A stretch of DNA of 6,502 bases from NCBI GenBank assembly GCA_030039655.1, contig JASHVC010000134.1, positions 1-6,502 on the forward strand, in the 5' to 3' direction. The notes beneath the pieces are model-generated. The model searched no databases. It was not told where the DNA came from and was given only the letters and a program-made list of their open reading frames with translations. The position numbers and the translations under genes are program-made. The DNA is from Xanthobacteraceae bacterium (lineage in GTDB: Bacteria; Pseudomonadota; Alphaproteobacteria; Rhizobiales; Xanthobacteraceae). Positions 1 through 5,263 of the stretch are shown here, one piece after another (the stretch's first letter is position 1; every line of letters begins with the position of its first letter).

Positions 1-728
1 TCGCAGCCGAGTTCGTCGGCCTTGCTGAGCAGCACTTCGCCGGCGCCGCCCTTGCGCGCCTTGAGTGTGATCGTCTCGGCCTTGATGCCGTTGACCTTGA
101 GCGCGCGCGCCATTTCCTCGCCGCTCGGTCCGGCGACTGTGGCGCCCTCGACGGTGACGATGGTGATGCGCTCCGCAAGGCGTAAGAACGGCATTGCGTC
201 CGCCGTCGTGCGTGCCTGTTCGGTGCTGCAATTCCACGCGATCAGCACGTTGGTGGCGAGCGTGCGCGGAGTTGAAGGCGGAGCGATCAGCACCGGACGA
301 CCGCTCTCGAAAAGAGCGGACTCCAGCGTGATCATGGCCGGGCTCTGCCACTCGGGCCCCGGGCGCGCCAAGACGATCATGTCGAAGATACGTCCGTAGC
401 TGCCGACGAAATCATGGCCGCTTGGCGCGTCCTTGTGCCAACTCCACGACAGGGTTGCCTCACCGTCGCCGGACCGCTGCGGCACCTGATGCTGCTCCAT
501 GAACGAGCGGAACACCTCCTCGGAGTGCCTGATCAGTTCGGCGTCGTTCTCCTTTACCGCCACCATGGTGAGCCCGCTGTCGGGATCCATGGCTACCAGA
601 TCGGCCACGCCCGGACGGAGCGCAAAGCCTTCGATGCAAGAGCCGAACTTCCGCGCCAGCAGCAGCGCCGTGTCGAGCGCAGACTGCATTGAGATGTGAT
701 GTTCGGTGGGAACCAAGATGGTCTTCAT
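1..728 (-). CDS. Tandem universal stress protein (UspA family), 3' end cut by window
   Basis: Reading from the ATG at 728-726 the frame is open for 242 codons and runs off the window, so the C-terminus is missing. The protein begins MKTILVPTEH, a typical UspA first beta strand. A first Usp-like unit covers about residues 1-150 (ending RPVLIAPPS), and a second starts at about 160 with VLIAWNCSTEQARTTADAMPFL-type sequence, the usual second-half signature of roughly 275-285-residue alphaproteobacterial tandem Usps. About 30-40 residues should be missing, including the place where the second domain would carry the Gly-rich ATP-binding motif. The first domain shows no G-x2-G-x9-G-S/T motif. Usp proteins are cytoplasmic stress or growth-arrest factors; the exact role is unknown here. 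A GGGG stretch about 9-12 bases upstream could act as a weak ribosome site. It is divergent from the membrane protein gene across 297 bp. Confidence 0.88.
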   Translation of the reverse strand, partial: MKTILVPTEHHISMQSALDTALLLARKFGSCIEGFALRPGVADLVAMDPDSGLTMVAVKENDAELIRHSEEVFRSFMEQHQVPQRSGDGEATLSWSWHKDAPSGHDFVGSYGRIFDMIVLARPGPEWQSPAMITLESALFESGRPVLIAPPSTPRTLATNVLIAWNCSTEQARTTADAMPFLRLAERITIVTVEGATVAGPSGEEMARALKVNGIKAETITLKARKGGAGEVLLSKADELGC

Positions 729-1025
729 GCGCAACGCCCCACACGTCCCCGGCGATCCCGGGCGACGACAGTTGGCAGAACTTCCTCCGGACCCGGCCCC
801 TTTAGGGGGCTCTTGTGCCGGCAATACTGCCCCGCCCTCCGATTCCCGACAAGCTCTCGTAAAATCCTAAGCTTACACCATAAGGCTCGCCGCCCCGATT
901 CCCAGCACAACCAAGCCTGGCGGAGCCCGCTTTCGCGATGTTCTTTATGGAATGTGAGACCGCATTTTTAATCAATGGCAGGGAGAATTAGCAGTCCGTA
1001 GAGGTAGTTCCCTCGGAGATCGTGG
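729..1025. other. Divergent intergenic region between the Usp gene and the membrane protein gene
   Basis: This 297-bp stretch holds no convincing gene and must contain both divergent promoters. I could not find a sigma70-like -35/-10 pair good enough to report on either strand. Seen directly: a 9-bp direct repeat CCGATTCCC at 839-847 and 895-903, a small GCCCC/GGGGC inverted repeat at 796-810 (5-bp stem, 5-nt loop), and an AT-richer patch at about 925-975. The ribosome site of the rightward gene, GGAG at 1015-1018, lies at its right end. An FNR or other named operator was not recognised. Confidence 0.6.
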
Positions 1026-1826
1026 ATGAACGTTCCTATAGTTTGCGCCGGCGCCGCCGTCACCTTGATTTGGCTGCCGATCATGTTCGCGCTGTTGCGC
1101 AAGCTCTTTCCCGTGCGGCCCGCTCCGTCATCGGGGCTGCCGCTCGGCGAACTCAAGGCCAAGTACAGCAAATGGGTGAGTATGCTTGGCGTTCTGATGT
1201 TTATCACGGGCGTGCTCTTCTCGATCGGCTTGTGGTTCGCGATGAGCGGATTGGCAAGGTGGAGTGCGCATCAGCTACCGCCCGCAATTGTGACCTTCGC
1301 TCCCATCACTCCGCGGTATTGGGCTGTGCCGGCGCTTCTCCTCGGTCTTGTTTGCGGTGGAATGGCGGCGATGTGGATTGTGCGCTGGCGCCTCAGCGCC
1401 CGCTATGGCGAATTCCTCGACTACTGGTGCCAGTCAAGCGGGATGAACTCGGTCAGGGCTAATGTCTTTGTGTTCCAGGTCTGCGCGGCGTTATGCGTCG
1501 GCCTGATTTCTCTTGGTCTGCGCGCCCACGTGCAGCTCACGAATGACACGCTGGTGGTGAACGGCATTTTCTCAGCCAGCGAGGCCCGCTATCCGCTCGC
1601 TGACATCCAGAACATCGAGACCTCGGGCTTGTTTGTCGCACCGAACGGCACACTCGTGTCGCGCCGGGAGTATGTGGTGGTCTTCAATGACGGGCGCCGC
1701 TGGTCGACCACATTCATTCCATCCGATCCGGACCCCGAGACCAAGAATAAGTTCATGCGGATGATTTCCGACCGGTCTGGCAAGCCGATCGAAGAGGTCG
1801 CGCTGTTTGCTAAGGACGAGCTTTAG
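1026..1826 (+). CDS. Four-helix membrane protein with C-terminal PH-like domain, unknown function
   Basis: I do not recognise a named family for this 266-residue protein. Four hydrophobic segments are visible, at about residues 4-27, 52-75, 99-119 and 146-166, separated by short basic or polar linkers (for example RKLFPVRP and RWRLSARYGE). After the last helix comes a soluble tail, about 167-232, with alternating strands and the pattern LTNDTLVVNG ... YPLADIQNIE ... REYVVVFNDGRRWS, resembling the beta-rich bacterial PH-like domains that follow membrane helices. A helical end follows (NKFMRMISDRSGKPIEEVAL). The ATG at 1026 is supported by GGAG at 1015-1018, 7 bases upstream. Its TAG stop overlaps the stop of the convergent ligase gene by 4 bases. 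Membrane location is well supported by composition; function is unknown, and the PH-like label is inference from pattern only. Confidence 0.8.
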   Translation: MNVPIVCAGAAVTLIWLPIMFALLRKLFPVRPAPSSGLPLGELKAKYSKWVSMLGVLMFITGVLFSIGLWFAMSGLARWSAHQLPPAIVTFAPITPRYWAVPALLLGLVCGGMAAMWIVRWRLSARYGEFLDYWCQSSGMNSVRANVFVFQVCAALCVGLISLGLRAHVQLTNDTLVVNGIFSASEARYPLADIQNIETSGLFVAPNGTLVSRREYVVVFNDGRRWSTTFIPSDPDPETKNKFMRMISDRSGKPIEEVALFAKDEL

Positions 1827-1836
1827 CGGCCGCTAA
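1823..1836. repeat. 14-bp perfect palindrome over overlapping convergent stop codons
   Basis: TTAGCGGCCGCTAA is a perfect palindrome. Its left end contains both stops: TAG of the membrane protein (1824-1826, + strand) and TAA of the ligase beta gene (complement of 1823-1825). Its GCGGCCGC core recurs at 1845-1852, so in RNA of either strand 1826-1833 can pair with 1845-1852 as an 8-bp all-GC stem around an 11-nt loop. No U-tract follows on either strand, so a classical intrinsic terminator is not supported. Confidence 0.75.
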
Positions 1837-2977
1837 GCGCCTGTGCGGCCGCACGCACCAACGCCACCGGATCGGTGAAGGCCGGGACGCCTAGCATCCG
1901 CAGTTTCTCGATCGCCTGCTCGGCGCTCATCTTGCGAGTGGCGGCATGGCCGGCGGCGAGGCCCACGAATAACGGCTTTGGCAGCGGCTCGGCGGTGATC
2001 CAGGCGACGAGCGCCTCGATGCGCTCGGAAAGCGAGCGCGAAGCGATCACCGTCTGAAAGACGATGGCCTTGATGTTGGGCCGCGCTGCAAGCAGGCGCG
2101 CGATCTTCAACCGCTCGTTCATGGTCTCGTCAGGGGCGCCGCGCAGGTTGTCCATGAAGCTTGCGGCGCGAAGGCCGTGATCGACCAACAGATCCATCAT
2201 CATCATGGCGAGCCCGGCGCCCGAGGTGACGAGCACCACATCGCCGTCAGTCTCGATCAATTGGAAACCCAGATCGCGGGCCGCGCGCTCGAGCCCGGTC
2301 ATGGCGCGTTCGGCCAAGGTACGGCTTAAGGAAAACTCTGCCGAATCGTGGCGGAAGTCGGCGGCCTCGTCGCGGACAATCTTGGCATCGCAGACGATGA
2401 AGCTCCCGTCCTTCGTGAGCGCCAACGGGTTGATTTCGAGGAGTTGCAAATCCTCTTTGCGGGCTATGTCCGGCAGCCGCGCCGCGTAGCGCGCCAGACG
2501 TGCCGCAAGGTCATGTGCAAAAATTTCGGAAACAGCGGGAAAGATATCTTCGGCCGTTGCGGGAGCCGCAACGTCGATCGGTATGCGCGCAAGTTTTTTG
2601 GATGACTGCTCGACGTTCTCGCCGCCTTCGGGCGCCAGCAGAAGTTCAAGCTGTTGACCCGTACCGTCGACGCGAACCGCGACAAAGATTTCCTGCGCTA
2701 TCGCCACCGCTTCCTCGAGCAGGAGCGGCGTGTCGGCATCGTCGAGGGTGGCGAGAATAAGCCGTCGGGCTTCGCGAAATTCGCTCAAGCCTTGCAAGCG
2801 CCGCACCAGTCCGCTTTTGCCGCGCCCACCTTCGAGCAGCTGAGCCTTGAGAAAATAGCCCGGCCAGCCCGCTGCTTCCTTCGGCGGCTCCTCGCCGGAG
2901 TGCACGAGCACGCCGCGCGGCACGGCTAGGCCGTGGCGGCGCAACAAGGCTTTTCCGTCGTATTCAGCAAGACGCAT
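1823..2977 (-). CDS. SucC-like ATP-grasp acyl-CoA ligase beta subunit (atypical)
   Basis: This 384-residue protein matches the ADP-forming succinate-CoA ligase beta subunit in layout and length (E. coli SucC is about 388). It starts MRLAEYDGKALLRRHG, like the SucC N-terminal helix. ATP-grasp features: GGRGKSG at 50-56, LLEEA at 86-90, APEGGENVE at 115-123, EINPLALTKDG at 181-191 and the metal-ligand Asp region VCDAK at 195-199. The C-terminal ligase domain begins near SGAGLAM (252-258), where SucC has NGAGLAM. The following Gly-rich loop (FLDVGGGA in SucC) is FMDNLRGA at 274-281, and the FGGIV loop is replaced around 307-313. The reaction should be ATP-driven CoA thioester formation with the SucD-like partner at 3031, but the acid substrate may not be succinate. 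The ATG at 2975-2977 is preferred over one at 3073 because it gives the family N-terminus and has AAGGAAG (complement of 2988-2994) 10 bases upstream. A separate housekeeping sucCD pair is expected elsewhere. Confidence 0.88.
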   Translation of the reverse strand: MRLAEYDGKALLRRHGLAVPRGVLVHSGEEPPKEAAGWPGYFLKAQLLEGGRGKSGLVRRLQGLSEFREARRLILATLDDADTPLLLEEAVAIAQEIFVAVRVDGTGQQLELLLAPEGGENVEQSSKKLARIPIDVAAPATAEDIFPAVSEIFAHDLAARLARYAARLPDIARKEDLQLLEINPLALTKDGSFIVCDAKIVRDEAADFRHDSAEFSLSRTLAERAMTGLERAARDLGFQLIETDGDVVLVTSGAGLAMMMMDLLVDHGLRAASFMDNLRGAPDETMNERLKIARLLAARPNIKAIVFQTVIASRSLSERIEALVAWITAEPLPKPLFVGLAAGHAATRKMSAEQAIEKLRMLGVPAFTDPVALVRAAAQALSGR

Positions 2978-3030
2978 AATGGGGCCGCTTCCTTGCCCTG
3001 TCGGGTGCATTTCCCTTCGGAGCTTAGCCG
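2978..3030. promoter_or_regulatory. 53-bp divergent start region of the two ligase subunit genes
   Basis: Two ribosome sites face away from each other: AAGGAAG for the leftward beta gene (complement of 2988-2994, spacer 10) and GGAG at 3019-3022 for the rightward alpha gene (spacer 8). Only 24 bases separate them, too few for two independent non-overlapping promoters, so at least one promoter must overlap the other or lie inside the opposite coding sequence. An in-frame TAG at 3025-3027 fixes the alpha start at or after 3028. I see no clear -35/-10 pair. Confidence 0.6.
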
Positions 3031-3909
3031 ATGTCCGGCCCTTTGCGGCTGCCGTTCCTCGATCCCGAGCCATGGCGCGTGGCAGTGATCGGGCCGACCG
3101 GGCGCTATGCGCGCAATCAAGTCGCCGGCATGATCGAGGCCGGCACGCCGCTCGTGGCCGGAGTAGCGCTCGGCCGCGGCGGCACTGCCACGGACGGCCT
3201 GCCGCTCTACGACCGTATCGCCGACCTACCCGAAAAGCCCAACATCGCGCTGATCTACACGCCGGCCGAGGGCGTTCGCGATGCCATTGCGGCGTGCGCG
3301 CGGGCGCGCATTCCCACCATCATGGCAGCGGCCGAATACGTTCCCATGCATGATGCGCTCGCTGCGGCGACGGAGGCGCGCGGTGCGGGATCGTGGCTGA
3401 TCGGGCCGAATACGCTCGGCCTCTACGTGCCGGGTCGCGGGCTGCTTGGCTCCATCGCACCGAGTTTTTGCCAGCCCGGCCGCGTGGCGCTGATCGTACG
3501 GAGCGGCACCGTGGCGCTGGCCCTCGCGCGGCAATTGACCCTCGCCGGCATCGGGCAGCGGATCGTCGTCCATGTGGGTGGCGACAGCGTCATTGGGCGC
3601 AACCCGCACGAATATCTGCAAGCGCTGGCCGGAGACGACCCGACCGCCGCCGTGCTGTTTTGCGGTGAGATCGGCGGCGACAAGGAATATGCCTTCGCCG
3701 AGAGCGCCCGCGGCTTTCCAAAGCCTATCGTCGCCATAGTGGTCGGCCGCCACGCGCCTGAGCAGAAGCAAATGGGTCACGCCGGAGCGCTGATCGGCAG
3801 CGCGCGCGAAGGCGCGCAAGCCAAGCTCGCGGCGCTTGCCGCGGCAGGCTGCCGGATTGCCAAGGGACCGGCCGAAGCGGTGGCGCTGTTGTCCGAGTTC
3901 CGCGAGTAG
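3031..3909 (+). CDS. SucD-like acyl-CoA ligase alpha subunit
   Basis: The 292-residue product matches the succinate-CoA ligase alpha subunit (usual length about 289). The CoA-binding Rossmann half has IGPTGRYARNQ at 20-30 and GVALGRGGTATDGLPLYD at 44-61, paralleling the SucD GFTG and GKGG segments. GPNTLG at 125-130 replaces the usual GPNCPG, and VRSGTVALA at 156-164 replaces SRSGTLTYE. GEIGG at 212-216 keeps the active-site Glu. QMGHAGALIGSAREG at 247-261 keeps the phosphorylated His (His250). It should therefore be a working phospho-His catalytic subunit that partners with the beta-like protein encoded divergently at 1823-2977. The ATG start is fixed by the in-frame TAG at 3025-3027 and GGAG at 3019-3022. 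It ends 1 base from the convergent flavin reductase-like gene, with no terminator visible between them. Succinate specificity is not assured. Confidence 0.88.
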   Translation: MSGPLRLPFLDPEPWRVAVIGPTGRYARNQVAGMIEAGTPLVAGVALGRGGTATDGLPLYDRIADLPEKPNIALIYTPAEGVRDAIAACARARIPTIMAAAEYVPMHDALAAATEARGAGSWLIGPNTLGLYVPGRGLLGSIAPSFCQPGRVALIVRSGTVALALARQLTLAGIGQRIVVHVGGDSVIGRNPHEYLQALAGDDPTAAVLFCGEIGGDKEYAFAESARGFPKPIVAIVVGRHAPEQKQMGHAGALIGSAREGAQAKLAALAAAGCRIAKGPAEAVALLSEFRE

Positions 3910-3910
3910 T

Positions 3911-4510
3911 CTAAGGCCGCCTCATCTCGAAGATATCGTCGACGACGGTGTAATCGCCGCGATAGCCGAGCCGCGCGATCGGCCGAATGCGCGACTGGTC
4001 GATCATGCCATTGACGATCACCGCGTCGTCGATGTGAACATTGACGACTTCGCCGATGACGACCTCGTATTTGTGCTTCTTGCCGTCACGGCTGACGAGC
4101 GGAAGGGTCTGCGAATAAATGCATTCGAGCGCGATCGGCGATTTAGCCACGCGCGGCGGCTTGACGAAGCGCGACGGTGCCATGGCGAGCTTCGCCAGTT
4201 CGGGTTCGCTGACATTCTCGCCATAATCGCCGCTGGTAAGGTTCATTTCGATGCGCAAATCGTAGGTCGCGAGATTGAACACGAACTCGCCGCCGGACTG
4301 AGCGTGATTCTGCGTGTGCTTGCGCGAATTCGAGGAGAACATCACGAAAGGCGGCTGACTGGCGATCAAGTTGAAATAGCTGTAGGGGGCCAGATTGACG
4401 ATGCCCGTAGGGCTGATCGTGGTGATCCAGCCGATCGGTCGCGGCACCACAAGTGAGGTCGTGGGGTCGTGCGCCAGGTTATGCGGCTCGCTGCGCGGGT
4501 CGTAATCCAT
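3911..4510 (-). CDS. Flavin reductase-like domain protein (FMN-binding split barrel)
   Basis: This 199-residue protein has the flavin reductase-like (DIM6/NTAB-type) pattern. Visible segments: VVPRPIGWITTISPTGIVNLAP at 21-42 as the first FMN-binding barrel strands, SYFNLIASQPPFVMFS at 44-59, NSRKHTQNHAQSGGEFVFNLAT at 61-82, SPIALECIYSQTLPL at 124-138 and the VIGEVVNVHI strand at 151-160. Members bind FMN and either reduce flavin with NAD(P)H for a partner monooxygenase or act on small substrates; no partner monooxygenase lies in the window. The ATG at 4508-4510 follows GGAAA on its own strand and gives the family N-terminus. The same frame remains open upstream to 5200, but that part is antisense to the GST gene and lacks family character. 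It is divergent from the GST gene across 135 bp and abuts the SucD-like gene tail to tail. Confidence 0.9.
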   Translation of the reverse strand: MDYDPRSEPHNLAHDPTTSLVVPRPIGWITTISPTGIVNLAPYSYFNLIASQPPFVMFSSNSRKHTQNHAQSGGEFVFNLATYDLRIEMNLTSGDYGENVSEPELAKLAMAPSRFVKPPRVAKSPIALECIYSQTLPLVSRDGKKHKYEVVIGEVVNVHIDDAVIVNGMIDQSRIRPIARLGYRGDYTVVDDIFEMRRP

Positions 4511-4544
4511 GTCAGGTTTCCGGTGGAATGATATCGTGGCGAGT

Positions 4545-4568
4545 GCGCGAGCCTGTGCTCGCGCTTTT
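4545..4568 (+). terminator. Terminator-like hairpin with short T-tract
   Basis: A perfect 8-bp GC-rich stem, GCGCGAGC (4545-4552) with GCTCGCGC (4557-4564), closes a CTGT loop and is followed directly by TTTT at 4565-4568 on the + strand. It lies between divergent genes, so it could stop rightward read-through coming from the SucD-like gene, or act as an attenuator in the GST leader. The T-tract is short, and one 8-bp stem of this kind in a GC-rich window can arise by chance. Confidence 0.4.
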
Positions 4569-4571
4569 AGA

Positions 4572-4591
4572 GAGGCGAATGTTAGCGCCTC
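4572..4591. repeat. Second small inverted repeat in the divergent gap
   Basis: GAGGCG (4572-4577) and CGCCTC (4586-4591) form a perfect 6-bp stem around an 8-nt loop, immediately right of the terminator-like hairpin. It may be an operator or a leader hairpin for either divergent gene. No regulator family is identifiable from it. Confidence 0.35.
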
Positions 4592-4621
4592 GATGGCCAA
4601 CGCGCCAAGAGGACGCATCGC

Positions 4622-4640
4622 GAGCCTCTTCGGGAGGTTC
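4622..4640 (+). promoter_or_regulatory. Shine-Dalgarno of the GST gene inside a hairpin
   Basis: The strong ribosome site GGGAGG (4632-4637) stands 8 bases before the ATG at 4646. GAGCCTC (4622-4628) can pair with GAGGTTC (4634-4640) as 7 bp with one G-U, loop TTCGG, which would hide the site. A second CCTC at 4641-4644 offers a mutually exclusive pairing with the same GAGG. The pairings are seen in sequence; regulation is inference. Confidence 0.45.
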
Positions 4641-4645
4641 CCTCG

Positions 4646-5257
4646 ATGAAACTGCATTGGTCGCCACGCTCGCCGTTCGTGCGCAAGGTCATGATCGTGG
4701 CCCACGAGCGGGGCCTCGCGGATCGCATCACCCGTGTGCGTACGGTTGCGGCGACGAGCAAGCCTCACGCTGAACTCATGAAGGAGAATCCGCTGTCGAA
4801 GATTCCGACGCTCGTGCTCGACGACGGTACGGTGATCTACGATTCGCCGGTCATCAGCGAGTATCTCGACACGCTTGACGGCGCCCCGACGCTTTTTCCT
4901 AGGGAGCCGAAGGCGCGGCTCGAAGCGCTGCGCCATCAGGCCCTCGGCGACGGTTTTTTGGACCTGCTGGTCCTGTTGCGCGACGAGCGCATGCGGGCGC
5001 AGCCCTCCGAGGTCCATTTGGCCAGCGCGGCCGTACGCAAGGTCGCCATCCTGAAAAATCTGGAGGCCGATGCGCCGGCGTTGGGGTCTGAGCCGTTCGG
5101 CATCGGCCACATCGCTATCGGCTGCGCCCTGTCCTATCTCGATTTCCGCTACGCCGATGAGGACTGGCGCAAGGATCATCTGCGCCTCGCAACTTGGCAC
5201 GCTGCATTCGCCGCGCGCCCGTCGGTGCGCGCGACCGAGCCGGTCGACGATTCGTAA
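4646..5257 (+). CDS. Glutathione S-transferase, YibF-like
   Basis: The 203-residue cytoplasmic protein has the two-domain GST layout. The N-terminal thioredoxin-fold domain (about 1-80) carries SPFVRKVMI at 9-17, NPLSKIPTLVLDDG at 48-61 with the cis-Pro at 54, and the glutathione gamma-glutamyl contact pair Asp66-Ser67 in YDSPVISEYLD. The helical C-terminal domain includes RHQALGDGFLDLLVLLRDE at 96-114 and FGIGHIAIGCALSYLDFR at 151-168. Length and segments such as SPFVRK, DSP-I-EY and the A-x-YL-FR helix match what I remember of E. coli YibF (about 202 residues). The usual S/T-x-x-D capping box before that helix reads G-I-G-H (152-155), a departure from most GSTs. Substrate is unknown; glutathione conjugation or thiol transfer is inferred. 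The ATG has an excellent ribosome site (GGGAGG, spacer 8) lying in a possible hairpin. It ends 6 bp from the convergent MDR gene. Confidence 0.92.
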   Translation: MKLHWSPRSPFVRKVMIVAHERGLADRITRVRTVAATSKPHAELMKENPLSKIPTLVLDDGTVIYDSPVISEYLDTLDGAPTLFPREPKARLEALRHQALGDGFLDLLVLLRDERMRAQPSEVHLASAAVRKVAILKNLEADAPALGSEPFGIGHIAIGCALSYLDFRYADEDWRKDHLRLATWHAAFAARPSVRATEPVDDS

Positions 5258-5263
5258 TCGTCG
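5245..5263. repeat. Perfect hairpin across the GST stop and the convergent junction
   Basis: CGACGATT (5245-5252) and AATCGTCG (5256-5263) form a perfect 8-bp stem with a 3-nt loop CGT. The GST stop TAA is at 5255-5257, and the hairpin ends on the base before the MDR stop (complement of 5264-5266). It could act as a bidirectional RNA 3'-end structure. No T-tract follows on either strand, so intrinsic termination is not shown. A 10-bp palindrome CCAACGTTGG lies next to it at 5269-5278, inside the MDR coding end. Confidence 0.55.

Noticed and set aside
796..810. Intrinsic terminator in the first intergenic region (GCCCC TTTAG GGGGC)
   Set aside because: The stem is only 5 bp, no T-tract follows, and it lies upstream of both divergent genes where no transcript needs to end.
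2978..3073. Longer N-terminus for the SucC-like protein starting at ATG 3073
   Set aside because: The extra 32 residues are unlike SucC, overlap the SucD-like start on the other strand, and the ATG at 2977 has a good ribosome site and the family N-terminus.
3226..3819. 197-codon open frame on the minus strand opposite the SucD-like gene
   Set aside because: Low-complexity Arg/Gly/Ala translation; the + strand encodes recognisable CoA-binding and phospho-His motifs.
3836..4456. 206-codon open frame on the + strand opposite the flavin reductase-like gene
   Set aside because: It overlaps the end of the SucD-like gene in another frame and covers a gene with clear flavin reductase-domain motifs; no motif of its own.
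4511..4645. FMN riboswitch upstream of the flavin reductase-like gene
   Set aside because: The conserved RFN-element core segments are not present; only simple hairpins are seen.
4511..5200. Leftward extension of the flavin reductase-like frame up to 5200
   Set aside because: It is antisense to the well-supported GST gene and has an Arg/Ala-rich composition typical of the opposite strand of GC-rich coding DNA.
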